DNA of 64,000 nt from Mycogone perniciosa (Eukaryota > Ascomycota > Sordariomycetes > Hypocreales > Hypocreaceae). The stretch's first letter is position 1. Each line of letters starts with the position of its first letter. The notes below the pieces were generated by a model. The model had not been told where the DNA came from, did not search any database, and saw only the letters and a list, made by a program, of their open reading frames with translations. Below are positions 34,655 through 47,104 of this stretch, one piece after another. The stretch covers positions 1-64,000 of the forward strand of contig JAOALB010000074.1 in assembly GCA_025331125.1 (NCBI GenBank), given 5' to 3'. Both the position numbers and the translations under genes were made by a program.

Positions 34655-35225
34655 GATGGATCGTGTGTGAGCTCTCGTCTTGTTATAGCCAGATTGGAGG
34701 GCGACAATGAACTATCTGCGCATGGTGGATGAAGGCAGCAGCGGCTCAGGCCAGACAGCTATTGTAACCAGCCTGGAGCTGAAGAGGGCGAGCAATTGAG
34801 GCTGTTGTGATTACGAGTACTGTCTCAGATGCGCCTGGAGTACGAAGTAATAAGCCCGAGCCTGTTTGCTTTGTTAATGGCACCATTACAACGCGGCATA
34901 TCGACATAGCGGGGCGGTGATGTAAGCACATACGAAGTACAAACCGTGCATAAATAAACCACCCTCGAATTTGGCTTCAGAACATTTACATTTGCTATCA
35001 AATCATTGCTTAATTAGAACGCGATGATTGGTTTGGTGTTATCGTTTGCCTATCCTCCTACTGCAGCAATATCTCCGAGTGGGGGGGTTTCCCTAATCCT
35101 CCACTAACTCCCCCTTCTGCCCCTTATCGCGTCATCACCATCACCATCATATACTCGTAACTATCACTTCGAAAAGCTCCAACCAAGTCAATAACTATTA
35201 TGTTTCTTAAAGACTGCTGATGCCT
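34655..35225. other. Promoter region of the dipeptidyl aminopeptidase
   Basis: No gene is recognised. Copies of the dispersed motif in its GAAG form occur near 34838 (GAGTACGAAGTA) and 34932 (TACGAAGTAC). The segment also contains the 3' end of the YbjQ-like gene, which ends at 35226. Confidence 0.45.
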
Positions 35226-35742
35226 TTATGCATTCTGCAACTGCGGTGGCGGTGCAATATGCTCATCAATCTTCACCACCCGACACGCCGTTCCATATGC
35301 AGCTGTCTGCGCAAAGCCACTGATATCTCCCGTATCAAATCTCAGACAAATAATAGCATTGCCTCCTCGTCGCTTACACTCCTCCACAACTCTGTTTATA
35401 GAGTCATTTCGGCACGAGTACAACATCGACGTGAACCACCGAAGTTCGCCGCCAGCCATGCTCTTGAGCACCATACCCAAGCTCGCCCCAATGTTGCGTG
35501 ATCGAACTGTTAAGCCGTAGACCGTGCCGAGGACTTGTTCAATGCGATACCCAGGCAGGTCCATCATGGCTGGTAGTCATAAGTTAGCCCACTGCAAGTG
35601 CATGCATTAGATGTAGGGCAAACGAAGTCTTACTGGTTGTGACGACTCCATCTGTTTCTGTGAAGCAGTGTAGATCAGTGAGGTGAGGCGGTACATTGGC
35701 AACCTCTTGCGGAGGTTGATCGCTGTCCTTGCCGAATACCAT
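35226..35742 (-). CDS. YbjQ/UPF0145 (putative heavy-metal-binding fold) protein
   Basis: The model has two exons on the minus strand, 35742-35634 and 35569-35226, joined by a 64-nt intron with GTAAGA donor and GGCTAAC branch (150 aa). The second exon carries the YbjQ core: the LPGYRIEQVLGTVYGLTVRS strand-turn motif, SRNIGASLG, and a C-terminal RRGGNAIICLRFDTG. The family is found in bacteria and fungi and forms pentamers; metal binding has been proposed but the role is unknown. The first exon adds about 37 residues with a possible zinc or redox Cys-His pair (DLHCF). There is no signal peptide. Confidence 0.88.
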
Positions 35743-38590
35743 TGTGGATAGCAGTGAGCGTGTAAGTCGTCAGGTGCTTTTCAGGCCTCAAGACTACTGC
35801 GAATATTTGGGCTCAAACCAAGAATGAAGCTGTCGTGCTGAATAGAAACCTAGCTGATTCGATGGAATTTACAATCCTATTTATACTCTAAACATCCATT
35901 GTACGATCATCTCTGTGCCCGACACTTACACGGTTGATCGTCGAAAATAGTCACAACTCTACGGAGTACATCCCCTACTGACGCGATGGCTTGGGAAATG
36001 GCTGGGTGGGAAATCCCTGGACCCCAATTTTGCGCGTATTCCTCGCATTGCCCCAATGCCGAGCCTTCAGCTGCGTCTCGGGGTTGAAGAGCGGGAACCA
36101 AGCGGTAATTAATGCTGAGCGCTGCATCGAGTACGGATACGGCGTAAACGGCCGCAGGATCAGAGGACCGGTCTTTCATGGAAGCCTAACAAGAGGCGCG
36201 TGCACATGCAGCATACATCTGCCGTACCCTTCATTGGTGGCAGCTTGAAGTGTCTCTCGGCCCTAAACGCCACATGAAGTAATGGACTCTCAATGCTGAA
36301 GGCTGCCTTGCAGCCCAGCATAAACCACCTGGAAAAGATCGTCATGGTGCCCAAACCAAGTTGTAGGGCGGAGTAAGCAAAGGCAGCCAGAGCGTAGCAC
36401 TGCCCCCTGTCTGATTGTCCAACGTGGCAGAGAAACGACAAGAACATCCCAAACTAGCAGAAGAATTATGTGTCCAGAGGCCTCTCAGATGACAGGCACC
36501 ACTACTAAACCAAAAGAGTTCTCGCTATCACCTGGTGGCCATACTCTATGAAAAGGCGTGTAAAGGCAACCTGCTCGTACGCTCTGCTCTGCTCTGTCTC
36601 GACCCCAGAGACGTCTGCTATGCTGGCACCAGTATTGCAAAAATCTACTATTCCGATATCGCGACAGGACCTTTGTGATTCCATCCACAAAAGCAAGATT
36701 GGACCCTGAAAGAAATTGAACATAAGAGATAAAAACCCTGCGTTGGTTTGTATCGGGTTCTTCTTGGTCCCATTAGCAGCATGTCTTGCAATCCGCTGAC
36801 GTTCTTGCGACGGCCGTTTTTTTCGAAAGGGTTTTCTGGATCCCTGACGAGCTGAACAATCTCAAGGCATCAATATTCCCTCGCCGACATGCAGAATCCA
36901 TCTTCGGGAGATTCCCTCCTCGGAAAATATCGCGAATCTACCGAAGGTCTGCATGAACCCGGCCGGCCGGCCGGTGAAGTGGAGAACCAACGGAGCCGGA
37001 GGTTGAATCCATCTCCGATATTTGACAGGCGTCTCGTAATGAAGATGGAGAGCCAAAGAGCCAAAGAACCAGAGGAGGAAAAGCGGTCAGTGGCAGCGCC
37101 TCAGCATTATCGCAGCTACGTGTCGATAGTCGATGGAGCGCCCAACCTTTCGTTGTCGCCAAGAACAATCCCTCCACCATCCATCACCAACGCCTCGGCG
37201 TCTAGACGCGGCTGAGAACACGACCATCACTTCTCCACGTATCATGCAGGTTGGAAAGATAATGGATCACTGATTCATGCATGCGGGGAATTCTCACCCT
37301 TGTTGTGCGCACGGTACTGCCGACTGTTATCAGACAGAGACGTTGACTTCGCCAGTTCTGCGTGAAAAGGCACCGCGAGGCGGTCGTGTTCCTTTCCATC
37401 TATGAGGTCATTGAGGCCTTTTTTCTGTTTACTTCAGTTTGCGGAGAATAAGCAGTTCTGGGGACGTCTCATCATGGGCCCCTGCCTCGCTTTTCAGCTC
37501 GTCCAGCCACAAGCCTTTGCTGGATTCTCCGAGCTCGATGATACCCAAGCAACAAATCAACGGGACAGGTCAGCCGTGTCTAGTCTACACACACTGCACT
37601 GCTACTTTCCCGAACTACGACCGAGTATGTAACCTCAAAGTCTTGGAGACACACGCAGTTCAGTGGGAACGAACGGCCAATCAGTGACCACACTCACACA
37701 CCTTTTCGTTCCACGCCCCTTCGAGGAAATAATGCTGCCCCTCAGAGCTCTCCCGATTGTCTCCGGCACGGAATTTGAGCCTCACCTCCACCGCTTGTTT
37801 GGCTGTGCAATAAAGCTCATCTGGGTATGTGGCTTAGCAATACAAGTATATTGATGACTGGCTGGGAAATGTGCCAGCGCATTTCCCACACAACGGACGC
37901 CCTACTCGCTCATAGGCTTGAGATACTTCGAGGTGAGGTATAAACCCAGATGAGAAAGCTGTTGCTGGCGAGGCAACTGTTCCTAACCCCCATGCTCGGG
38001 GACCCCGATGGCATCTTGAGGAGGGATTTTAGTGACATTTCTTGAGGGGCTTTCCCAAAAGCTTCCTCGGAAGGAAAAACTGTGACGTACTGTCTGATGT
38101 GATGTGCGACATGCAGCGCGTTCACTGCAGGTTGGGCACAAATGACCATTCAGAGTCGTTCGCAGAGCCTCATTCTCTGTCTGGGGAGAACACAGAGCCG
38201 GTGGCTTAACCCATGATGCAGGGGTGAAAGATGGATTGGCCAAGCAATATGTTGATCCCTCAAAAGCTCAATACCGGTCATTGGGGGCGGAGAGACATCG
38301 TAGGTTTGTACCGATCATCAATCATATCGCTTCTCTCTCACCACGTACTTCTGTGTTGTAGTAAAGACGTAGAGACTGCGCCTCACATCGAAAGAAGGCA
38401 ACCAGTACCACATATGAGGCAGAAACAAAGCACCAAATCAGTCGATGCCCAGCGCGCCCGATAAAGGCTCCAGCCCATTAAATAGACCTCAGGCCTCTAG
38501 ACATCTCGACTGCGTAGGCTTGTTTTCCTTGCAGTTATTTGGTTAGTGGAACACACATAAGAACCATATTGGAGGACATCCATTACGGAA
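35743..38590. other. 2.8-kb gene-free stretch
   Basis: No gene with recognisable features is visible. An ACGGAGTAC copy is at 35961-35969 and a (GGCC) palindromic run at about 36959-36973. Several 60-108 codon frames (for instance 36889-37215) have no start context, introns or motifs that would support them. The 3' end is the promoter of the regulator starting at 38591. Confidence 0.45.
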
Positions 38591-41268
38591 ATGAACCCCG
38601 AGCCATACCAGCAGTGCTACCAGACCTGTGGCAACGAGACCGGCAGAGACGAGGCGACTCGTACGTTTGTCAACTTCGGTGCGCTATCACCAGTCTTCTT
38701 TGGCACCACAGCGGGCGGTGCAGACATGGAATACAATGGGCGAGATCTGTCATACGAGTGAGTCGAAAAATTGGGTTGTGTTGTGTTGTGGTGGTGATTG
38801 AAACCATGGAGTATTGTACTTACATGAATCATGACAGGGCCCTTGCGGCCGACGCTGAGCGTGACATGAGGCAAGGATCACAAGGCGACGGCTCCTTAGA
38901 ACTTGATGAAACGCTTTCACCTCATCCATCTTCATTCGATTTTATTCACGACCCGAACTTTGATTCGGCACTCAACTTTCCCGCTCGGTCATCTCACACA
39001 AGCCGCCAACACAATCCATCTCATACTTTGGTTTCAACCCAGCATGTCCACCCAGATGGAACCAATTTTCCATCTCTTCCGGCTTGGGGGCATTCACCAT
39101 TCGGCTTTGACACGAGCAGTGATAATCTGCGATCGTCGACAGCGACACCGACCGCGGTAGCGCTCGCATCACCAAACTTCGGGCATATGAATCAATACTT
39201 CTTCAGTCCAAGCAGTGAGAACGACTATAGCTATCACCCCTCTTCTGGAACAACTCCAACTGTGCCCTTCTCCCAAGATGTAGCGCAATCCTCCTTGAGA
39301 GGGCATCATCCCTCAAACTCCCAATTAGCTGCTTCCACCGACAACACACTTTCCTCCAACTTCCATCCCCACGACTCAGTACCTTTCTCGAGACAACCTT
39401 CGCGCGAGAACAGACCTACCCTGGTGCTTTCTCTTCCTCAGTCGTCCAACGATAGCAACATGACCGGCGTGGCAAGTCGCGGGGCCGCCGGCATGTTCTC
39501 CACGACCCCATATCCAGGTCAAGCAGCGCATTTTCAGTCGTATAATGACCATGGGCAACTCGTACACCGTTGTCCGGTGCGAGACTGTGTCAACAGCGGA
39601 GGTCTCTCGTCGTGGAACATGTTCTTTGTCGCAGCCGACTTGCAATCCTCCAATGCTAGCACCATAGCTCACTCGGGATATGCCCCATCAGAAACAGAGT
39701 CCAGCCATACCACGTATACCTCCCACGCCGATTCGTATCAACAACACCTCACCGTGCCAATCCAGAACCGTAGCCGTCGGCAATCAGAGCCATCTCCAGT
39801 GCCTGAAAACCACTATTCAGATCGCTTAGACAGGTCCCTGAGCTCGCGATCTTCACGAGGCAACAGACAGCTTGCTTCTCGGACTCATCCCGCGTTACAG
39901 CCCAGGCCATGGCATGATAGTACAGAGCCCAGGTCTAGTAGTAGCAGCTCTAATGTGCCACCACGGAGGAAGAAAGGGAGGCGCAGGAGCCCTCTGTCCC
40001 CCGATACACGAGAAGAGGCGAACAAAACGAGGATTGACCGGACAGTGTGCATTGGGTGCAAGATATCCAAAGTCGGGGTGAGTTTGTCGAGCAGAATCCA
40101 TCTCCGTTCTCGACTAACGTGTGGGATTACTAGTGCAAGATACCGGATGGCTCGAACAACTGTTTAAGGTGTACGCAGAGCTCCTCCAATAGTAGTGACA
40201 AGAAGCCGTTCGAATGCACGCCGGCGTACTTTATTGAGAGAGTTGAGGAAGCAAGTACCAACTCGATAGGTATGGCTCCGTTCTCTCCTTTAACCACAGT
40301 GACGACTCTTTACTGACAAGTTTCCGACAGCTCAACATGTCATCAACCACATATGTACAAATGGGTATCATCGTCGCCGCATCGACCTCCCCTCGAATAT
40401 CGATATCGCAGACCTCCTGGGCCGCCTCGATACCTTGCGCCAACACTATGTTATCCGCGTGTCTCGGGACGGCACTCACCTCTACGACCTTGATCTTGAC
40501 GCCTGTCACAAGTATATACAACACACTTGTCCCCCGGAATCACATCCATTCGAAAAATTCATCAACAGCCGGAAGATTCACAAGAACGACAAGTGGAAGT
40601 CCTGCGTGCGCGACGGCCCCAGCTACTTTCTGAGAAACGAGAGACTCTACGAAGCACTCCTTGCGTGGGGTGAAATGCCCAGCTGGGTAACCTACTCGCT
40701 GTTCTTTATATCCCACCCCTTCAGTGGACGAGCGCTCGATCCAGAAAATGAGGAGGATATCCCAACGCTCATCCTTGCCGCCCAGCTCTCTCGTATCGTA
40801 GTACGCAAGTTGGAGCTTGAGGCCTACGATAAGCTCCAGAAAAAGTTTCTGGAAAACAGCAAGGTCACGATCGATATACTTTGGGATCTAGGCCGCATAG
40901 TCCTATCTCTTCGGCGGCGCGTGGCCTGGTGGAGATGTCTAGGCACTGGAGTACCTCAGGCCGATGACGGGATGATATCAGATCAGGAAGAGGAGGACAA
41001 CGACAGCAGCAAGGACCCTATAAATCGTATCACAAGTTTGTGTTACATTCTTTATATTTATTGGTGCTTCATGCGACGCCGCCTCCTGTCATATGAAGAC
41101 TCGACCGGCCTGGATATCTTGACGGTTCGCTACCCAGATAGCGCACACCCCGTTGATGAGAGGTTTCCTGCTGGCTTGGAGAACATCAGGGTGTTTAAGG
41201 AATGGATGAACGAGGGGTTGCGGAATTTCCGTGACGCCGGTGTTGAGGATCGGATAGTCCCCCTGTGA
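38591..41268 (+). CDS. Putative transcriptional regulator with internal, atypical Zn2Cys6 cluster
   Basis: The model has four exons: 38591-38757, 38838-40077, 40134-40269 and 40331-41268 (826 aa). Introns of 80, 56 and 61 nt each restore the frame. The first ~450 residues are low-complexity, Ser/His/Asn/Pro-rich. A cysteine cluster follows at Cys460, 463, 470, 479, 482 and 497 (C-X2-C-X6-C-X8-C-X2-C-X14-C), split by intron 2, with a basic PPRRKKGRRR stretch about 35 residues before it. The C-terminal ~310 residues are helical and soluble (LLGRLDTLRQHYVIRV, FLRNERLYEALLAWGEMPSW). It resembles fungal GAL4-type regulators, but the cluster is mid-protein, the last spacing is long and the usual basic residues inside the first loop are sparse. 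No target can be named. Confidence 0.8.
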
Positions 41269-41619
41269 TTGCTAGCATTCAGAGCAATATGTGAAGGTAC
41301 ACGAAATCACATCTAGGCTGCTGGATATATGGAAAAGGGGCACCTTTTTGTGTCACGAATGGTTTTTATAGCGCTCAAAGGGACTCTGCTTTATAAGTTG
41401 TGAATGCGGATATTGGGTAGGAATCTTAGATATATACACGATGGTAGGCAACTACAGGATATCACGGAAATAGCGAATAGAACAAACTCTGCGTATAAAC
41501 CACATACACCCCGTCGTATTTGTAATGGTCTGGTGAAGTTTGACTCGATTATGATTACTTTCATAAATGTAGAAGACTCCTCATGATCACTACCCCTTTT
41601 TATCTTGCTCTAAACACAT
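41269..41619. other. Short convergent 3' region
   Basis: This holds the 3' ends of the regulator (plus) and the trehalase (minus). It is AT-rich and no gene is visible. Confidence 0.5.
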
Positions 41620-43716
41620 TTAGTTGCGGCCCTCAGCCCTCTTGCCAAATCTCTTCACCCTTCTCGCATCCCACGAATCCAACTGCACTGCGCTCAGGGC
41701 GCGCTTCGGCCTTGTGTGAGCAGGCTTGATGTCGCCGCACTCAGGTCTCTTGAGCTGATTGGCAAACTTATCAGCCGCCCACATGAGCACGCCGTTAGTC
41801 CAGCCAAAGCCCTCAACGACCTCGTACTCGCCGCCACCGCCGGCGTGGTTCGTGGAGTTGTCATCGTATTTTTCGAACATGATGCCGATGTCCTTGTCTG
41901 TGAAGCCTTGGAGCTTGGGCGTCTCGGAGGTAGAGCCGCCGGTGGCGTACCATGCGCAGAAGGTAGAGTCGAGATAGCGCTGGCCCAGCTTCAGAGCGAG
42001 GGCCTGGACTTTTTTGTAGGCTGGGTCGTCTTTGCCGAAGGTGGCGGGGACGTTGGTGAGGCCTTCCATGAGGATGTGCATGAGAGGGGGCCAGACGGAG
42101 GGTTGATCCCATTGTTCGCCTGATTTGACGTTGCTGGCGGGGATGCCGCCTGGTTTGGCGTCGAGGTACTTGGAGATGCGGTCGAAGATTCTGGTGATGG
42201 CGTAGGGGTTGTTCTTCAGGTGTTTGGGTGCGGCACCGGTCCAGAAGGGGTAGAATTGGGCGACGTCAAAGAGAATTTGGTGGCCGGGAGGAGCGTGGTC
42301 AGTTTCGTAGGGAGCAGCATCATCGTCAGCAGGGAAGTAGGTGTTTTGAGAGGAGGAGGTCAGGTTATAGTCGAAGTAGCTGAAGAGCGTCTCGTTCCAG
42401 AAGACGGCGTGGATGGCCTCGCTGCGCTTCGCGGCGGCGTCCAGCCAGGTTTGGGCCGCGGTGTCGTTACCAGTCTGGTTGAAGAAGTGGGCGATGGCAA
42501 TTTCGTTGCCGTAGAGGATGGAGTTGAGATCTATGGGGACGATGTTCTTGCCATTGAGGGAGCGGAGGGGAAAGTAGACGTCGCGGATGGCATCTTCAGG
42601 AGTGGCAAGCCAGCGGGCTGTGTAGTCCATGCCGCTCTCGGCGCCGGTGGCGAGGTTGGCATAGACTTCAGCAATCTCAGACTCGTTGAGCTGTCTACTC
42701 TCTGGGTAGATGATGCCAGAGGCAGCGTAGTAGGAGTGGTTGGTGGCCGTGATGTAGTCCTCGCGGAAAGACTCAGGACGGGGCTGGGTGTTATCAACGG
42801 CATAGCGCTGGAGTTGATACGTCTTATTGCCGATCTGAGCATCAATTGTGCGGTTGTTCAGCCAGAAGTCGTGCTCCTTGACAAGCAGGGGCAAGGCACG
42901 ATCCAAGATGCTGGTGTCATTGGTGTGCTCAACGTAGATCTTGACCATCTGCGACAACAACGGTGGCTGTGAGCGGTTCAAGTAGTAAATACGCGCGCCA
43001 TTAGGGATGAAGCCAAACTGGTCCACAAAGTCCAGGAAGTTCTCAATCGTATTCTTCGCAATCTCAATGAACGCCCCTCCAGTGCGCAGCAAGCCCTCGA
43101 GAATCCAGTACGAGTCCCAGTAATACGGCTCGCGGAAACGGCCGCCTGCCACGACAAAGGTGCGGTTGACAGGGATGAAGCTGTTGGGGCAGTTTGTGCA
43201 GTTGCCGACAACACCACCGTACTGGCGGGTCAGATCGGGCCAAATATCAATGACTTTGGTGACGAACTCCTTGATGACAGTGTCGTTTAGCTTCTCGAGA
43301 AAGACGGGGTTGGTCTGGAGCTTGTCCTTGGGGACTTCCTTGAGCTCGCCGCCCGCATCAGCGAAGTAGGTGGAAAGGAAATCATTGAGCGCCGAGTCAT
43401 TCTTGAGTGGCTTCTCGAGCTTGTCAAAAGCGGCCTGGATCTCTGACAGGGGCTTGATAGCAGGCCTAAGGATCGAGAGCAAGATATGTGAGCTTTCTGT
43501 GTAGCCAATTGGTACTTCAGGGGGGCGGTTGACTTACATATCCACGAAGGTCTTGGAGTCGCTGAAGGGGCGAGCTAGCTCTACCTCCTTGAGGATGTCT
43601 CCATGGCAGTAAATAGGTGAGTCGCACGGCGCAACCACCGAGCCATTTGTGTAAAGCGCATTGGCCACAGGAAGCGACGCTGCAATCGCAGTCGCGAGGT
43701 GTCTCAGCGAAGCCAT
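41620..43716 (-). CDS. Secreted trehalase, glycoside hydrolase family 37
   Basis: It hydrolyses alpha,alpha-trehalose to two glucose. The model has two exons on the minus strand, 43716-43538 and 43465-41620, joined by a 72-nt intron that rebuilds FVDMPAIKPL (674 aa). Residues 1-20 form a signal peptide (MASLRHLATAIAASLPVANA), followed by the DSPIYCHGDIL block known from GH37 enzymes. The first GH37 signature is GGRFREPYYWDSYW (about 167-180) and the second is QWDQPSVWPP. Many N-glycosylation sequons (NDT, NRT, NNR, NLT) agree with secretion. The signal peptide and lack of a calcium-binding N-domain set it apart from the cytosolic neutral trehalase of fungi. It is also unrelated in fold family to the GH65 acid trehalase. 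The basic KRALSAVQLDSWDARRVKRFGKRAEG tail is unusual. Confidence 0.95.
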
Positions 43717-45727
43717 TGTCTCGCGAGATTCTCGTGTAACACGAGCCTTTCAACGAGTAAAGAGGGGAATGGGCAACAAAGAACACAAAGAGGGGGAGAT
43801 GAGCTCTTGTCTCTCTTTTCACAGCAGCTCCTTCGCGGAAAGTAGCGGGCTTGTGACATTGTTATATACATTTCATGCATAAGCATGAGAATAAGAAATA
43901 CAAGGCACGGATGGAACCCAAGTGATCACCAAAGCAGCCGTTCTAGAACAAGCTTGCAAGCCAACAACGCCGTCTCGAGCTTGGGCCAAGGCCAAGGAAA
44001 GACAGCACAATCGTTGCCCGCACGAGGAAGACTAGACATCATCGCTCCGAGCTTATTCTTGACATGGTATGGCATTTTGCAAGCCCTTCGCCGCAGCTCT
44101 TCACTCAAGGTCTGCATGTTAGTCCAGAAACCTGGGGAAAAGCTGACGATGCCGATCACTTGCCGGATGTGGTAAGCCCCTGGTCCTCAGCACAGAGAAG
44201 ACGAGGCCAAGACTCGGCTCCTTGGCTACTTGGCTTTTCCCAGCCTCTCTCCATATCACTGGATCGTTCGGTTCTCTTGGGATTACGATTGGGATTGGAG
44301 TTTCTCCCACTTGTACAACTCATACATGGGCCAAGCATGGCATCATTGATTCCAGCGAGAGGTCCACCGAACTTACCGCTTGATTGGCCCGTTTTGCATG
44401 ATCCCTGCTTGTTATTCTGTATAACGGAGTACGAGCATTATGCTTATTATTAGTACACAAGTTTTAGCTCTCAAGAAGTTGCTTGGCAGTTCTACGGAGA
44501 ACAATGGGTTGAAATTCTTCACCAAAAAAAACCCACTTGCCCCAGAAAAGGGCCGTGATATTGCGTCCCGCTTTACGCCACCAGGGTTGATGAAGATCGG
44601 ACTTACAATGACAAATGACCTTCAATGGAAAAGTTGGGATTCTCCACGGGCTCCAGAAGCCACTTGGTTTGAAGCCGTAGTAAGGCCGTAGAATCTGCAT
44701 AAGTTGAAGCAAATTTCTTATATCGAGTTAGGAGGCCATCTGCAAATTCAGGCTCTGCGGCTTCAGCCACTTCAGTTCACAATTCCACATCCTTGTGTGA
44801 CGTCAAAGGCCTCGGGGAATTTGGAATTTGGAGGGTGGTGTCTCCACCTTAATACGGTAGCTACCATGACTCGTATATTTTACATACTAAGAACTCGTAC
44901 TTTACACCAAACCGTCATAATGATAGAATATCATATGTGTCAAGAGATTGCTGGATAGGGTAGATGATGAAGTGGCGTTGGCTTCGAATGAGCAGCGTTG
45001 TCCAATGGTTGAGAAGCAGATCGATGTTGGAGGTACAGAGTGAAGCCATTTCTCCGGATATCTCTGCTTCTTTCAACGTCCGGAACATCCGCTGCAAGCC
45101 ACACTCAGAATCAGGTATATATATACACCGTATGTATACTCATACAGTTTCATAAGGTGGGTATTTGGTTTAAACTACCGGGGCCAAACGGTGCCACCTC
45201 TCAGTCCGGCTCTCTTGAAAATGGCCGAAGCCACATTCGGCGAGCCCGATCTTGTCCACCATGCCATCAGCATGCCAAATCAACGTTTTTGGTGCTGCAT
45301 TTCTGTCCCCACGGGGACCCCAGGCATGAGCAATCCCCCCCACAATAGCTCCAGAAGGTCGATCCTCATTTATCAGATTGTTGTTGAAGTTTTCGTTCAA
45401 ATAAACTACTTAACGCCAAGACAGCCCAAGACATGCACTGCCATGACCCTATCCTGTCAACCTGTCAAATCATGATCGACCAGTGTGCATAGGCCGTGGA
45501 ACCGTCTATCCATTAGAAGTTCTTGGCCTCCATGAGGCAAATATCCTCGTTTCTAGAAGTTTTCTTTTCGTCATCTGTGCCACTAAATCATGGTTCATAA
45601 CTCGTTGATCTCCCTGTATATACGTAAATACATGCATCATGCTTGGCATCCTCACCTTCAACGGCCCGATTCTATCTGATCCATGACACAACGCCTGATA
45701 AATTGACTTCAGCCTCCCCAAAGCTCT
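43717..45727. other. 2-kb intergenic region
   Basis: This contains the trehalase promoter (minus strand) and the 3' region of threonine aldolase. An ACGGAGTAC copy is at 44424-44432. The 129-codon frame at 44064-44453 shows no conserved feature. No gene is recognised. Confidence 0.45.
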
Positions 45728-47104
45728 TTACTTGGATGACTCGGCAAACACTTTTACGAAGGCCTTCTCCAGACGGCGAAGCACCTCCTCGCCATTCTGG
45801 GCAATTTGATAGTGCGTCACAAGTCGGCCACCAGAGACCGTCAAACCCTCCTCCTTGTTCAACTCAATGAACCTCTCCAGGCTGCAATTCACCGCCTCGA
45901 TGTCCAGCCATGCCATGTTCGTGTGAACAGGATGCACCAACTTACCACCCATGCCCGTCCACAACGCCTCCACCTTCTTGGCCATCTCATGAGAAAGCTT
46001 CAATAAGCCATCACTCCCATCCGGCTTCCTCCCAAATGTCTCATCCACCGCAACCCTCGCCGCAGCGGTGATCAGACCCGACTGCCTCAAACCCCCTCCA
46101 ATGGCTTTCCTCGTCCACCTTGCATGCTCCAGCACATCCTTCGGCCCAACCAAGATGCTCCCCACCGGCGCACCAAGGCCCTTGGAGAAGCACAAACTCA
46201 CCGTGTCAAAGCACGCAGAAAAGTCCGCCAGAGACCCTGCACCTGCGGCAACGGCTTCCCAGAGACGTGCGCCGTCGCAGTGCATCTTGATGCCGTGCTC
46301 GCGGGCGAAGGAGGAGATGCGTTGGACTTCGGAGAGGGGCATGATCATTCCGTTGAGGGTGTTTTCGAGGCTAATGACGCGGGTGGGACAGACGTGGACA
46401 TCGTTGCTGAGATCGATGCTTTGCTTAACATCTTCAAGGGTGAGATGGGTACCGTTTTGGGGGATAGCGGACTTGATGGTGGCACCAGTCAAAGAAGATA
46501 CGCTATAATCAAGGTAAGTGAGTTAGTTATATGCGCGTGCATTGCAGACAAGTTTGAAGTTACGAACCCTCCAGCCTCATATAGAATGATGTGAGAGCGG
46601 TGATCAGCTAGGACTGCGTGTGGGGGCTGCGTGAGCAGACTTCTTAAAGCCAACTGATTACCCATTGTTCCTGAGAGAACAAACAAGCCGGCCTCCTTGC
46701 CAGCAAGTTTGGCGACGTGGGCCTCCAGGTCTGCCGTCGTGGAGTCCTCTCTGAAGACATCATCGCCTAGAGTGCACGCCTGAATAGCAGCCAGCATAGA
46801 CGGCGTGGGCACCGTCAAAACATCGCCTGAGAAAAAGTATGAGCGAAACTATGTCCATGTCGTGTTACCAACGAGGGTGATTGAACGTCTCACTTCGCAA
46901 ATCCAGGGACCCGGAACCCTTGACGCCAACCCAGGTATTTGACCCGATTCCGTTGTCGATACTACCCATTGCTGTGGGTACGGATGCAAAAGAATTGGTT
47001 CTTGTACTCAGTAACGTTTGCAAACTGCCCCGTCGCAATGATGCTGCCTTTGGGGTATATATACTGCGAGATCGGATGGCCAATCTCTGAATTAACACAG
47101 TCAT
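45728..47104 (-). CDS. L-threonine aldolase (low specificity, PLP-dependent)
   Basis: It cleaves threonine or allo-threonine to glycine and acetaldehyde. The model has three exons on the minus strand: 47104-46894, 46826-46568 and 46502-45728 (414 aa). The introns are 67 nt (GTGAGA...TCAG, joining DLRS/DVLTVPTPSM) and 65 nt (joining EAGG/VSSLTGAT, CTAAC branch). The PLP lysine is Lys264 in SLCFSKGLGAPVGS. LADHRSHI and MHCDGARLWEA are family blocks. The first 45 residues (MTVLIQRLAIRSRSIY..., rich in Arg and Ser, no acids) look like a mitochondrial presequence. The next Met (46969) begins MGSIDNG and would give a cytosolic form. An upstream in-frame ATG at 47206 adds a hydrophobic stretch and is less likely. 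Confidence 0.94.

Noticed and set aside
36889..37215. 108-codon plus-strand frame
   Set aside because: It starts in a GGCC-repeat area and has no domain, no signal peptide and a composition typical of random sequence.
42220..42972. 250-codon plus-strand frame over the trehalase
   Set aside because: It is antisense to a conserved GH37 domain, Val/Gly/Glu-rich, and has no recognisable motif.
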